Source: Burkholderiaceae bacterium (GTDB taxonomy: Bacteria; Pseudomonadota; Gammaproteobacteria; Burkholderiales; Burkholderiaceae). Taken from it: DNA of 38,697 nucleotides. The notes beneath the pieces are model-generated. The model made no database searches and was not told the DNA's origin. It saw nothing but the letters and a program-made list of their open reading frames with translations. Shown in pieces: positions 1-8,950 of this stretch. Both the position numbers and the translations under genes were made by a program. Each line of letters opens with the position of its first letter. The stretch's first letter is position 1. Location of the stretch: contig CANCQD010000005.1 in assembly GCA_947380285.1 (NCBI GenBank), positions 1 through 38,697 on the forward strand, in the 5' to 3' direction.

Positions 1-65
1 TACTTTGATAATCAATTCAGTCTATTTGGATTATGTCGCTGTTTGGTCACAAAAAAGGAGAAACC

Positions 66-1508
66 ATGGGACTTACCGTGGGGAGTAATCAAGATACCTT
101 CAATTACAAGGTTGTCAGCCAATTTGCCATCGTTACTGTGCTTTGGGGGATTGTTGGCATGCTCGTGGGGGTTATCCTCGCAGCGCAGCTCATCTGGCCT
201 GAAATCACTTTTAATATTCCTTGGCTTAGCTATGGTCGCTTGCGTCCTTTGCACACCAATGCGGTGATTTTTGCTTTTGGTGGTTCGGCTTTATTCGCAA
301 CGTCCTATTACATTGTTCAACGCACATGTCAGGTACGACTCTTTTGTGACAAGCTAGCGGCATTTACATTCTGGGGTTGGCAGGCAGTCATTGTGTCTGC
401 TGCGATTACCTTGCCATTGGGTATTACTACTTCTAAAGAGTATGCCGAACTCGAGTGGCCAATCGATTTATTAATCACGGTCGTTTGGGTTGCATATGCA
501 GTTGTGTTTTTTGGTACTGTGATCAAGCGCAAGACTAAACACATTTACGTTTCTAACTGGTTCTTTGGTGCATACATTTTGACGATTGCGGTATTGCACA
601 TCGTTAACAATATGGAAATGCCAGCAAGTCTCTTCAAGTCTTACTCAGCATATGCTGGAGCGCAAGACGCGATGATTCAGTGGTGGTACGGACATAATGC
701 AGTAGGCTTCTTTTTGACTACCAGCTTCTTAGGCATGATGTACTACTTCATTCCAAAGCAAGCTGAGCGTCCAATCTACTCATATCGTTTATCGATTGTC
801 CACTTCTGGGCGCTGAACTTTACCTATATGTGGGCTGGTCCTCACCACTTACAGCACACCTCCTTGCCAGACTGGACTCAGTCTTTAGGTATGGTTTTCT
901 CATTGATCTTATTGGCACCGTCATGGGGTGGCATGATCAACGGCATCATGACGCTGTCTGGCGCATGGTACAAATTGCGCCGTGATCCGATCTTGAAATT
1001 CTTGGTAGTTGCCTTGTCCTTCTACGGTATGTCTACCTTCGAAGGTTCCATGATGTCTATCAAGACGGTGAATAGCTTGTCTCATTACACGGACTGGACT
1101 ATTGGCCACGTTCACTCTGGCGCTCTTGGTTGGGTTGCCATGATTACTATTGGCTCCTTGTACTACCTCATTCCACGTTTGGTTGGGCAAAGAGATATGT
1201 ACAGCACGAAGCTAATTGAACTACATTTCTGGATTGCAACAATCGGTGTAGTGATTTACATCGCTGCCATGTGGATTGCTGGGGTAATGCAAGGCTTGAT
1301 GTGGAGAGCATTTGAACCAGATGGAACTTTGACTTACAGCTTTGTAGAGTCTGTAAAAGCAACTTATCCCTTCTATGTCATTCGTTTGTTAGGCGGCCTG
1401 TGCTACTTAAGCGGTATGTTTGTAATGGCTTACAACGTCTATAAAACAGTGATTGGTAAAACATTCATTGACGCCGCAATTCCACAAACGTCTGTAGCAG
1501 CTCATTAA
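66..1508 (+). CDS. ccoN: cbb3-type cytochrome c oxidase subunit I (CcoN)
   Basis: This is the catalytic heme-copper subunit of the high-affinity cbb3 terminal oxidase in the inner membrane, which reduces oxygen to water at low oxygen and pumps protons. The 480-residue length fits the family. Visible ligand candidates are H63 (in LRPLHTN), H210 (WWYGHN), the pair H260-H261 (GPHHLQH), and H348 and H350 (GHVHSG), all in hydrophobic segments typical of the 12-helix heme-copper fold. I chose the ATG at 66 because AAAGGAG at 54-60 sits five bases upstream; an in-frame ATG at 33 lacks such a site. It opens the cco operon, with ccoO ten bases downstream. The promoter and the usual upstream ccoI and ccoS are outside the window. 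Confidence 0.97.
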   Translation: MGLTVGSNQDTFNYKVVSQFAIVTVLWGIVGMLVGVILAAQLIWPEITFNIPWLSYGRLRPLHTNAVIFAFGGSALFATSYYIVQRTCQVRLFCDKLAAFTFWGWQAVIVSAAITLPLGITTSKEYAELEWPIDLLITVVWVAYAVVFFGTVIKRKTKHIYVSNWFFGAYILTIAVLHIVNNMEMPASLFKSYSAYAGAQDAMIQWWYGHNAVGFFLTTSFLGMMYYFIPKQAERPIYSYRLSIVHFWALNFTYMWAGPHHLQHTSLPDWTQSLGMVFSLILLAPSWGGMINGIMTLSGAWYKLRRDPILKFLVVALSFYGMSTFEGSMMSIKTVNSLSHYTDWTIGHVHSGALGWVAMITIGSLYYLIPRLVGQRDMYSTKLIELHFWIATIGVVIYIAAMWIAGVMQGLMWRAFEPDGTLTYSFVESVKATYPFYVIRLLGGLCYLSGMFVMAYNVYKTVIGKTFIDAAIPQTSVAAH

Positions 1509-1518
1509 GGATAAGAAC

Positions 1519-2166
1519 ATGTCAGAACAACGTCGATTTTTTTCCCACGAAACGCTTGAGCGTAATGTTGGTTGGTTGATCATCGCTACTATTGCGGCAA
1601 TCTCAATTGCCGGTTTGGTGCAGATCGTGCCTTTGTTTTTCCAACACTCAACAACTGAGCCAAGCCCAGGCGTTGAGCCTTATTCAGCTTTACGCTTAGC
1701 TGGCCGTGATATCTATCAACGCGAAGGTTGTCTGGGTTGCCATTCACAACAAATTCGTACCCTGCGTTCAGAAGTTGAGCGTTACGGTCCTTACTCATTG
1801 GCTGGCGAGTCTGTGTTTGATCACCCATTCTTATGGGGTAGTAAGCGTACTGGCCCAGATTTGGCCCGTGTAGGTGGTCGCTATTCTGATGATTGGCATC
1901 GTATTCACTTGCGTAATCCGCGTGACGTAGTGCCTGAGTCCAATATGCCTGCTTACCCATATTTGCAAAAGCCAGCTGCTGCAGACACTATTTCCTCTCA
2001 TATGACTGCCATGCGCCGCTTGGGTGTTCCATACACTGACGAGCAAATTGCAAATGCACCTAAAGAGTTGGAAGGCAAAACTGAAGAGGATGCATTGATT
2101 GCTTATCTCCAGGGTCTTGGTGTAAATCGTAGATACATTATTGTTGATGAGGTAGTTGCTAAGTAA
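1519..2166 (+). CDS. ccoO: cbb3-type cytochrome c oxidase subunit II (CcoO)
   Basis: This is the membrane-anchored monoheme cytochrome c subunit that passes electrons to CcoN. It has 215 residues, a single N-terminal membrane helix at about residues 18-40, and one c-type heme site C71-L-G-C74-H75 (in [10 protein letters not shown]). A periplasmic domain follows with methionines that could serve as the distal heme ligand (for example SNMPAYPY). AAGG at 1507-1510 supports the ATG at 1519. It lies between ccoN and ccoQ in one operon. Family and role are secure from the heme motif, the size and the gene order. Confidence 0.96.
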   Translation: MSEQRRFFSHETLERNVGWLIIATIAAISIAGLVQIVPLFFQHSTTEPSPGVEPYSALRLAGRDIYQREGCLGCHSQQIRTLRSEVERYGPYSLAGESVFDHPFLWGSKRTGPDLARVGGRYSDDWHRIHLRNPRDVVPESNMPAYPYLQKPAAADTISSHMTAMRRLGVPYTDEQIANAPKELEGKTEEDALIAYLQGLGVNRRYIIVDEVVAK

Positions 2167-2185
2167 TTCTTAGTGACAGAGAACT

Positions 2186-2353
2186 ATGCAAAACATTGCC
2201 CCTTATCTCTCAGCAATCTCTACTGTGCTTGGCTTGGTATTTTTTATAGGAATCATTTGGTGGGCTTGGTCTGCAAAAAGACAGCCTGCCAATCAAGAAT
2301 CCGCCGAACTTCCGTTCGATCTTCCCGATGAATTCAGTAAGGATAAATCATGA
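2186..2353 (+). CDS. ccoQ: cbb3-type oxidase small subunit (CcoQ)
   Basis: A 55-residue protein, below many gene-calling cut-offs, in the exact slot of ccoQ between ccoO and ccoP. It has one transmembrane helix at about residues 7-30, rich in aromatic residues (IIWWAW), then a polar acidic cytoplasmic tail ending DEFSKDKS. In studied species CcoQ stabilises the assembled oxidase and is not catalytic. The stop codon overlaps the ccoP start as ATGA (2350-2353), so translation of the two is probably coupled. CcoQ is poorly conserved in sequence, so the call rests on size, topology and position. Confidence 0.9.
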   Translation: MQNIAPYLSAISTVLGLVFFIGIIWWAWSAKRQPANQESAELPFDLPDEFSKDKS

Positions 2354-3276
2354 GTGACTTTCTTGGTGCCGGTTGGAGTGCCTATATCGCCTTAGTAACA
2401 TTGGTCGGTATTTTTTGGTGCGTCTGGCTATTATTTTCTCAACGCAAGACCAAGGTAACTTTGAAGCCAGATGGTCAGGTAGCTGATACCGGTCACGTAT
2501 GGGATGGCGATCTACGTGAGTTAAATAATCCGTTGCCACGTTGGTGGATGTGGATGTTCTTGCTTTCTTGTATCTTTGCGCTTGTTTACTTAGTTCTGTA
2601 TCCAGGTCTGGGGTCTTATCCTGGCTTATTGGGCTATAGCACTGATGGCGCTTTGATGAGCTCAATGACTGCCGCCAATGATGAGTTAAAACCTGTCTAC
2701 GCTAAGTATGTCAAGATGGATATTGAACAAGTAGCAGCTGATCCTAAAGCGCGTGAAATGGGTCAACGCCTCTTTCTGAATTCTTGTGCACAGTGTCATG
2801 GATCTGATGCCGGTGGCGCTAAAGGCTTCCCAAACTTGACTGATGGCGACTGGCTCTATGGCGGTTCACCAGAAAATATCAAAACATCTATTGTGAATGG
2901 CCGTGGCGGCGTAATGCCTCCATTCCCACAATTGAATGCCAATCAAATCATAGATGTTGCTAACTATGTCCGCAGCCTTTCTGGCTTACCGACTGACAGC
3001 CAAAAGGCAGCCCGTGGTGCAGAAGTATTTCAAGCGAACTGCGTGGCCTGTCATGGGGCAGATGGTAAAGGTAACATCGCTTTAGGTGCTCCGAACTTGA
3101 CTGATAAAGTTTGGTTATATGGTGGCTCAGAGGCAACAATTGTTGAGACTGTAACTAAAGGTCGCATGGCAATGATGCCTGCTCAAGACAAAGTATTAAG
3201 CCCTGAGAAAATTCAGCTATTAACAGCTTATGTTTGGGGTTTATCCAACAATAAACAGCCAGCAACTGCTAAGTAA
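2350..3276 (+). CDS. ccoP: cbb3-type cytochrome c oxidase subunit III, diheme (CcoP)
   Basis: This is the diheme cytochrome c subunit that accepts electrons from soluble cytochrome c or the bc1 complex and delivers them to CcoO. In its 308 residues there is a first hydrophobic segment near residues 9-30 and a second at about 65-85, followed by two cytochrome c domains. The heme sites are C146-A-Q-C149-H150 and C231-V-A-C234-H235. Both domains share the NLTD and LYGGS motifs, which points to internal duplication. It overlaps ccoQ by four bases and is followed by ccoG twelve bases later. Confidence 0.97.
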   Translation: MSDFLGAGWSAYIALVTLVGIFWCVWLLFSQRKTKVTLKPDGQVADTGHVWDGDLRELNNPLPRWWMWMFLLSCIFALVYLVLYPGLGSYPGLLGYSTDGALMSSMTAANDELKPVYAKYVKMDIEQVAADPKAREMGQRLFLNSCAQCHGSDAGGAKGFPNLTDGDWLYGGSPENIKTSIVNGRGGVMPPFPQLNANQIIDVANYVRSLSGLPTDSQKAARGAEVFQANCVACHGADGKGNIALGAPNLTDKVWLYGGSEATIVETVTKGRMAMMPAQDKVLSPEKIQLLTAYVWGLSNNKQPATAK

Positions 3277-3288
3277 GTAAATTATTTA

Positions 3289-4746
3289 GTGACAGATCAT
3301 TCGCCGGGTGGGAAACCTGTTCCAATAGAAGTTATTGAGGAGTCTCTTTACGAGGTTCGGCGAAAGATTTATCCACGCTCAGTTTCAGGACTCTTTGCCC
3401 GTTGGAGATTCATATTAGTCTTTGCAACCCAACTACTATTTTATGGCTTACCGTGGTTGAGTTGGAATAATCGTCAAGCAGTTCTATTCGATTTAATTCA
3501 GCGTAAGTTTTACATTTTTGGCCTTGTTCTTTGGCCTCAAGACGTGATTTATCTCACGCTCTTATTAATTCTTTCTGCATTAGCCTTATTCCTATTTACA
3601 GCTGTCGCTGGACGTTTATTTTGCGGCTATGCATGCCCGCAAACGGTGTATACCGAGATCTTTATGTGGATCGAACGTAAGGTCGAAGGGGATCGTTTCG
3701 CAAGGATTCGCTTAGATGGCGAAGAGTGGCCTTGGGGTTTCCGTAAGTGGCGTTTAAAGATTACGAAACATTTCCTTTGGCTATTAATCGCTTTCTGGAC
3801 TGGCTTTACTTTCATTGGGTATTTCACCCCAATTAGTACCTTAGGTTCTGCATTAATTCATTTGTCTCTTGGCCCTTGGCAGACTTTCTGGTTATGTTTC
3901 TATAGCTTTGCGACTTGGGGTAATGCAGGGTTTATGCGTGAGCAAGTTTGTAAATATATGTGCCCATACGCACGTTTCCAAAGCGTGATGGTTGATAAAG
4001 ACACCTTCTTGGTTACTTATGACAAGGTTCGTGGCGAACCTAGAGGAAGTCGTAGCAAATCGGCAGATCAAACTACATTAGGTTTAGGTGATTGTGTTGA
4101 TTGCAGTATCTGTGTTCAGGTTTGCCCAACTGGCATCGATATTCGGGATGGCTTGCAATACATGTGTATTGGTTGTGGTGCTTGTATTGATGCCTGCAAT
4201 CAAGTCATGGAAAAGGTAAGCTATCCGAAGGGTTTGATTCGTTATACGACCGAGCGTGCGATTGAAGAAAAGGAATCCAATCAAAGTGTGATTCGCCATA
4301 TTTTGCGTCCACGGGTGTTGATTTACACAGCATTTATCACGGTTTTGACTTCCGCCTTTCTCGTTTCTCTCGCAACGCGTAATCCTTTGAGAGTTGATGT
4401 GATGCGTGATCGCGGGGCTTTAGCTCGTGAGGTGGAAGGTGTTCGCATCGAGAATATTTACCGCATTCAAATCATGAATGCCTCTGAACACCCAATGAAA
4501 GTCCGGATTAAGGCTATGGGTTTGGATGATTTAAGGATTCTGAATTCACAAGGTAGGGAAATTCAAGAAATTGAAGTTTCGTCGGCAAGTAATCAGTTGC
4601 TCCCAATTAAGGTCAGTACTACCATTGGTCAAAATGAATTTGGAAATTACCCAATTCATTTTGATGTGGTCGCTCAAGAATTATCTGGCGATGAAATAAT
4701 TATTAGAACGCGCGATGAAAAATCAACTTTTATTATTCCCCGTTAA
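3289..4746 (+). CDS. ccoG: cytochrome c oxidase accessory protein CcoG (FixG/RdxA family)
   Basis: A 485-residue polyferredoxin-type membrane protein needed for cbb3 oxidase biogenesis; in studied species it acts in copper handling as a cupric reductase. Several membrane helices lie in the first 220 residues, with a CGYACPQT motif after the second helix. Two 4Fe-4S ferredoxin motifs follow: C269-x2-C272-x2-C275-x3-C279-P and C293-x2-C296-x2-C299-x3-C303. After a last helix near residue 345 comes a C-terminal periplasmic beta-sandwich domain. The start is a GTG at 3289 with no strong ribosome-binding site, which may mean lower translation than the structural subunits. It is part of the cco operon. 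Confidence 0.95.
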   Translation: MTDHSPGGKPVPIEVIEESLYEVRRKIYPRSVSGLFARWRFILVFATQLLFYGLPWLSWNNRQAVLFDLIQRKFYIFGLVLWPQDVIYLTLLLILSALALFLFTAVAGRLFCGYACPQTVYTEIFMWIERKVEGDRFARIRLDGEEWPWGFRKWRLKITKHFLWLLIAFWTGFTFIGYFTPISTLGSALIHLSLGPWQTFWLCFYSFATWGNAGFMREQVCKYMCPYARFQSVMVDKDTFLVTYDKVRGEPRGSRSKSADQTTLGLGDCVDCSICVQVCPTGIDIRDGLQYMCIGCGACIDACNQVMEKVSYPKGLIRYTTERAIEEKESNQSVIRHILRPRVLIYTAFITVLTSAFLVSLATRNPLRVDVMRDRGALAREVEGVRIENIYRIQIMNASEHPMKVRIKAMGLDDLRILNSQGREIQEIEVSSASNQLLPIKVSTTIGQNEFGNYPIHFDVVAQELSGDEIIIRTRDEKSTFIIPR

Positions 4747-4770
4747 GTTAAGGCAATGGAGAGGATGCAT

Positions 4771-4974
4771 ATGACAGAAGAGCACACTATTAAACCTTGG
4801 TTTAAGCAGTTATGGCCATGGTTATTAATCAGCGGCCCTGCAGTTGCAATGATTGGTTGCATTATCACTATTTACTTGGCGGTAAATTTATACGCTGATA
4901 AACCTTTGCGCGATGGTCTGGTTAAGCAAGGCTTGAAGGTGGAGCAACTCAAAGACACCCAGGCGAAAAAATGA
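4771..4974 (+). CDS. ccoH: short FixH/CcoH-like protein
   Basis: A 67-residue protein with one membrane helix (about residues 16-39) after the aromatic start KPWFKQLWPWLL, resembling the N-terminus of FixH/CcoH assembly proteins. FixH proteins of alphaproteobacteria are commonly around 150 residues or more with a periplasmic domain. Here only the helix and about 25 further residues are present (YADKPLRDGLVKQGL, which fits the start of that domain). In-frame ATGs occur at 4756, 4765 and 4771; GGAGAGG at 4758-4764 favours 4771. Its last codon overlaps the next gene as ATGA. It probably helps assemble the oxidase, as inferred from position and partial similarity. Confidence 0.75.
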   Translation: MTEEHTIKPWFKQLWPWLLISGPAVAMIGCIITIYLAVNLYADKPLRDGLVKQGLKVEQLKDTQAKK

Positions 4975-5231
4975 AGTTCCGCCTGCTGATCTGGATCTTG
5001 TGGCCCTCCTTTTTGGTGGCTGGCATGGCAGAAGGCTTGTTATTTACGATCATTCATCCGCAAGATCTTTTGTTTTTTGGTTATCACCCAGAGATTTCTG
5101 ATGAGGGTATTTACACCATTGGATTCTTTGTGATTTGGACGTTTTGCGCAGTCTCTAGTGCACTAACTGCTTATATCCTGCCTGGCATAGAGGCGCCAGA
5201 TAATAAAGAAATCGACCGCGGCTTACTTTAA
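4971..5231 (+). CDS. small membrane protein of unknown function, last gene of the cco operon
   Basis: An 86-residue protein with two clear hydrophobic helices (about residues 5-25 and 46-69). The loop between them contains HPQDLLFFGYHPEIS, and the tail is short and polar. It has no cofactor motif. Translational overlap with the ccoH-like gene (ATGA at 4971-4974) places it in the oxidase operon. From memory, similar short proteins (MAEG and FFGxxxELS-type motifs) sit at this place in other Burkholderiales cco operons, which suggests a conserved role with the oxidase, but I know of no assigned function. Its stop codon overlaps that of the convergent FNR-type gene. Confidence 0.8.
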   Translation: MKFRLLIWILWPSFLVAGMAEGLLFTIIHPQDLLFFGYHPEISDEGIYTIGFFVIWTFCAVSSALTAYILPGIEAPDNKEIDRGLL

Positions 5232-5998
5232 GCGTGTTTTACAGGAATGTCTGCGCTGACGCAGGCTGTTCTATCTGGGTTAGGAATTCCAGCAAGTTCA
5301 TATAAGCCATCCATATCAATGAGCTTAATGTGACGTTGCTTAATTTGAATAAGGCCTGATTCTGCAAAGCGTGAAAGCATGCGACTTACAGTTTCAATTT
5401 GGATGCCAAGATAGCTGCCGATATCATTACGGCTCATGCGTAAATCAAATTCATTATTAAGGTAGCCGCGTGCAGCTAAGCGTTGTGAAAGACTCAATAA
5501 AAATACTGCCAATCTTTCTTCTGCACGCATCGTGCCAAGAGAAAGTAAGTGACGTTGATCTTGAGTGAGTTCACGACTCATGATTTTATGGAACTGATTT
5601 TGTAAAACTGGGATCTGTCGCGCTAAATCCTCAAAGGCTTCGTAACGAATAATGCAAACTTCACTCTCTTCAAGAGCAATTGCATCCGATTGGTAATGAC
5701 CTTCACCAATTCCATCAAGACCCAAGATTTCACCAGGAAGATGAAAGCCTATGACTTGTTGACGACCATCCTGTAGGCAAAACTCTGTTTTGAGTGTGCC
5801 AAAGCGAACGCTGTAGACGGAGCTCAATGGGTCACCATGGCGATAGAGGCTTTCTCCTTTTTGCAGGTGAACACGCTCTTTAACTAAAGTGTCTATCTGG
5901 GAAACTTCACTGCTGTTTAGTCCAACCGGCAGACAAAATTGACCCAGAACGCAGACTGAACATTTGCTAGTTGGGGTGTCGGTAGGTTTGTAATGCAT
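5228..5998 (-). CDS. fnr: FNR-type oxygen-sensing transcription regulator
   Basis: A 256-residue Crp/Fnr-family regulator. Cysteines C13, C16, C22 and C115 have the same spacing as the four 4Fe-4S ligands of E. coli FNR (C20, C23, C29, C122), so direct oxygen sensing is likely. A cyclic-nucleotide-binding-like beta-roll (about 35-145) and a dimer helix precede a C-terminal helix-turn-helix. Its recognition helix carries E-x-x-S-R (ETVSRMLSRF), as in FNR proteins that bind TTGAT-N4-ATCAA. It is convergent with the cco operon and overlaps its last stop codon by four bases, a common arrangement for the regulator of cbb3 genes. I see no canonical FNR box in its own upstream region and no strong ribosome-binding site. 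Confidence 0.93.
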   Translation of the reverse strand: MHYKPTDTPTSKCSVCVLGQFCLPVGLNSSEVSQIDTLVKERVHLQKGESLYRHGDPLSSVYSVRFGTLKTEFCLQDGRQQVIGFHLPGEILGLDGIGEGHYQSDAIALEESEVCIIRYEAFEDLARQIPVLQNQFHKIMSRELTQDQRHLLSLGTMRAEERLAVFLLSLSQRLAARGYLNNEFDLRMSRNDIGSYLGIQIETVSRMLSRFAESGLIQIKQRHIKLIDMDGLYELAGIPNPDRTACVSADIPVKHA

Positions 5999-6074
5999 AT
6001 TTGAATGACTTTATAAGGGCAGTTTATTCTATTAATATGAAAATCATCGCTTTTACCTATTTTTTATCGATTTC

Positions 6075-6794
6075 ATGTTAACAAGCAGCCTGCTACTTGC
6101 AGTATTTTTGGGCGCTCTCGTTAGTGGCTGGCACTGTGCTTTGATGTGCGGTGGTATAGCGGGGGCCATAGAGCGGCCTGTAGCCCCAGAGACCCTTTTA
6201 AGGGCTAAATCTGAGCTTTTTTACCTGCAATTGATCATGCATTTAGGGCGGGTAACGACTTATGTCTTATTGGGTGCTTTAGCTGCTGCGTTAGGGCTTG
6301 TTGTTTGGCAGCAAAACCTGATTCCTATTCAGCGCCCCTTATTTGCCTTAACGTCCCTGATCTTGATTTTGATGGGTATCCGCCTGCTAAGGGTTGGTAA
6401 GCCAGATAGATTGCTTGGGGGCAAATGGCTCAGCTCCAAAATTGCAGCTTATTGGGCTAAATACTTGGGTCGTATGGCCAGAGGCCCTTCACGTTGGTTC
6501 AGTGGGATGCTTTGGGGTTTAGTGCCTTGCGGATTGGTGTATAGCGTTTTGCCACTCGCATTTTTATCTGGGGACGTATTGACTGGTGCCTCCTTGATGT
6601 TGGCTTTTGGCTTGGGAACATTACCTAACTTATTGCTGATCTCTAAATTTTCCGCAGCACTCACTCAGTTTGGACAATATCTTTGGGTGCGGTATTTGGC
6701 AGCCTTACTACTTTTAACTGCGGGTGGCTTTGGTTTATATCGCGCCTGGGTTTTGCCAGAGGCTTTACTGAAAGGCGGCTTCTGTATTTCTTAA
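6075..6794 (+). CDS. sulfite exporter TauE/SafE-like membrane protein (UreH-type, COG2836-like)
   Basis: A 239-residue integral membrane protein with about six helices. The first contains WHCALMCGGI, the MCGG signature of the UreH/SafE-like group often found beside cbb3 oxidase genes. A second glycine-proline motif is GMLWGLVPCGLVYS. The substrate is not known; the conserved cysteine and methionine and the genomic company suggest a part in metal (copper) homeostasis for oxidase assembly, but that is inference. The ATG at 6075 has no clear ribosome-binding site, and there is no better in-frame start. It is divergent from fnr with 76 bases between them, so the two promoters share that interval. 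Confidence 0.82.
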   Translation: MLTSSLLLAVFLGALVSGWHCALMCGGIAGAIERPVAPETLLRAKSELFYLQLIMHLGRVTTYVLLGALAAALGLVVWQQNLIPIQRPLFALTSLILILMGIRLLRVGKPDRLLGGKWLSSKIAAYWAKYLGRMARGPSRWFSGMLWGLVPCGLVYSVLPLAFLSGDVLTGASLMLAFGLGTLPNLLLISKFSAALTQFGQYLWVRYLAALLLLTAGGFGLYRAWVLPEALLKGGFCIS

Positions 6795-6801
6795 GCCGCT
6801 C

Positions 6802-8427
6802 TTAAACTGTTGCCGCTTCAATCCCAGAGATCAGATCCGGATAGAAGGAGTCTTGCGGTAGCGAAGAAATAAAGGCACTACGCTCAGCCATTTCTAGCGG
6901 TTGATGCGCTAAGCCACAAACAATTAATCGAATGTTACGAATCTTGCACAGATGCGCTAGCTCCATAATCGTATCCATGCCAGAAGTGTCGATGTAAATC
7001 ACATTCTTCAAATCAAGCAAAAGAGTTTGTGATGGCAGGTTTGCCTCAATCTTTTCAAGAAGTTTTACTGCACCAAAAAAGATGGCGCCATAAATGCGGT
7101 AGGCATCAATTTTTCCTTGCTGATTATTGAGCCCTGGGAAATCTGCAGCCAAAGCAGTCTCGCAACGTGAGAGGCTCGAGATACGATAAATGAAGGTGAT
7201 AAAGGCTAGTAATAAACCTACTTCAACCGCAATGGTGAGATCTAAAACAACTGTGAGAGTGAAGACGCTCAAGATGGTGATGCGATATGGCAAGCGAAAC
7301 TGTTTGAGATCGATAAACTTCTGCCAATCACCCATATTCCAGGCTATATACATCAATATTGCGGCAAGACTAGCTAAGGGAATATTTTTAGCAAGTGGAG
7401 CTGCGAACAAAACGATGATCAATAAGGTGGCTGCATGCACAAGACCAGCAATAGGTGTTGAAGCACCGCTCTCCAAATTTGTTACGGTGCGAGCAATTGT
7501 GCCGGTGGCTGGCATTCCACCAAAAAATGGAACAGTGAAATTAGCAATGCCTTGAGCCATGAGTTCTTGATTTGATTCATGGCGATCATGAATTAGCCCA
7601 TCGGCAATGCGAGCGCAGAGTAAAGATTCAATTGCACCTAATATAGCAAGCGTTAATGCAGGTGCAACCATGTACTGAGCGCTATCCCAGCTAACTGGAA
7701 TCCATTCAAATGCGGGAAGTCCAGATGGGATTCCGCCAAAGCGACTGCCGATAGTATCTACAGGCAAGTTGAGGGCACTAGTAACGATCGTTGCCACTAC
7801 CATGGCTACTACTGTGCCAGGTAGGTGTGATAGCCAACCTAAGCGATTCTGAAATAATTTCCAGACAATTAATAAAGCAAGGCTACCGCAAGCTATGCCA
7901 AGTGCAATTGGGTTAAAGGTATCTGCCGCTAAGTAAAGCGTATGAACTGATTGAAAAAACTGGGCAGGCATTTTTTCAATCTGGAGTCCAAAGAAATCTT
8001 TAATTTGAGATAGGCCAATCAGAAAAGCGATCCCGTTGGTAAAACCAATAATCACTGCGATGGGAATAAAGCGTACGAGCGTTCCAAGCCGAAACACTCC
8101 CATGAGAACTAAAAATACTCCTGACATCGCCGTTGCTAGTAATAAATTAGGGACGCCATAGCGCTCCACAATGCCATACACAATGACAATGAAAGCGCCT
8201 GCTGGTCCGCCGATTTGAACTCGACTACCGCCGAGCAGGGAAATCAGGCCACCAGCAATAATGGCAGTGAAGATGCCGGCTTCTGGTTTAAGCCCGCTGG
8301 CAATTGCAAAGGCCATAGCCAAGGGAAGCGCAACGATTCCAACTGTTAGTCCAGCAAAAATATCCTTGGTGAATAGGGTACGGTTATAGCTGGCAAATGA
8401 ATCTAGTAGCCGAGGACGAAAAAACAT
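6802..8427 (-). CDS. SulP family inorganic anion transporter with STAS domain
   Basis: A 541-residue SulP (SLC26) permease. The N-terminal region shows the family signature with LTVGIVALPLAMAFAIASG (about residues 28-46), then GGSRVQIGGPAGAF and about ten to twelve further helices to near residue 415. The C-terminal STAS domain begins at about residue 440 and includes LLLDLKNVIYIDTSGMDT, where the serine is at the usual regulatory site. Substrates of the family include sulfate, bicarbonate and dicarboxylates; the specificity here cannot be read. There is no carbonic anhydrase next to it. It runs convergently with the SafE-like gene, seven bases apart, and DUF2177 lies upstream on the same strand. 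Confidence 0.93.
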   Translation of the reverse strand: MFFRPRLLDSFASYNRTLFTKDIFAGLTVGIVALPLAMAFAIASGLKPEAGIFTAIIAGGLISLLGGSRVQIGGPAGAFIVIVYGIVERYGVPNLLLATAMSGVFLVLMGVFRLGTLVRFIPIAVIIGFTNGIAFLIGLSQIKDFFGLQIEKMPAQFFQSVHTLYLAADTFNPIALGIACGSLALLIVWKLFQNRLGWLSHLPGTVVAMVVATIVTSALNLPVDTIGSRFGGIPSGLPAFEWIPVSWDSAQYMVAPALTLAILGAIESLLCARIADGLIHDRHESNQELMAQGIANFTVPFFGGMPATGTIARTVTNLESGASTPIAGLVHAATLLIIVLFAAPLAKNIPLASLAAILMYIAWNMGDWQKFIDLKQFRLPYRITILSVFTLTVVLDLTIAVEVGLLLAFITFIYRISSLSRCETALAADFPGLNNQQGKIDAYRIYGAIFFGAVKLLEKIEANLPSQTLLLDLKNVIYIDTSGMDTIMELAHLCKIRNIRLIVCGLAHQPLEMAERSAFISSLPQDSFYPDLISGIEAATV

Positions 8428-8462
8428 TACGGTTGGGTCTTAATCATTTAAGAGTTGCTAAC

Positions 8463-8864
8463 TTAAGGGATGCGGTTGCCAACCCAGTATGCAAAGCCAG
8501 CACATAAGGCCGTAACGAGGCTGCCCCATGCAATATCAATGAAAGCCAATTGCGTTGGAAAGTTTCTAACAACTGCCAGATTGGTGAGGTCGTAGGTCAT
8601 ATAACAAAATAGACCGAACAAGGCTCCATATTGCAGTGCATATATCCAGGACTGTTTTGATAGCGCCGGAACAATTACAAAAATACAGACTCCCAGCGCA
8701 TAAAGGAGATAAAACGCAAGTCCAGCAAGTAGTTTGGGTTCGCTGGCCATCAAATCACCCATCTCGTTACGGTACAGGTTTTTTGCGACACCCAACAGCC
8801 ATGCCAAATCAATTACGATTAAGGCGACTAAAAATGAGAGGTAAATAGCAAAATTCTTAAGCAA
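8463..8864 (-). CDS. DUF2177 family membrane protein
   Basis: A 133-residue protein with four predicted helices. It matches the DUF2177 pattern from memory: an N-terminal helix with DLAWLLGVAKNLY, a central GALFGLFCYMTYDLTNLA, and a last helix with IDIAWGSLVTA. The function of the family is unknown. The start codon is TTG (8862-8864), supported by AAAGG eight bases upstream; the next in-frame methionine would remove the first helix. It is upstream of the SulP gene on the same strand with 35 bases between, so co-transcription is likely. Confidence 0.85.
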   Translation of the reverse strand: MLKNFAIYLSFLVALIVIDLAWLLGVAKNLYRNEMGDLMASEPKLLAGLAFYLLYALGVCIFVIVPALSKQSWIYALQYGALFGLFCYMTYDLTNLAVVRNFPTQLAFIDIAWGSLVTALCAGFAYWVGNRIP

Positions 8865-8950
8865 TTAAGTTACCTTTATTCTTTAATAGACTAATAATAA
8901 GCATTATGATGGAAAGAGTGAGTTAGTAAATCAATTTAAGAGGAGTCAAC

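Noticed and set aside
5..15. TTGAT-A-ATCAA upstream of ccoN as an FNR box
   Set aside because: The half-sites match but the spacer is one base, not the four required in the FNR consensus. The real promoter is probably upstream of the window.
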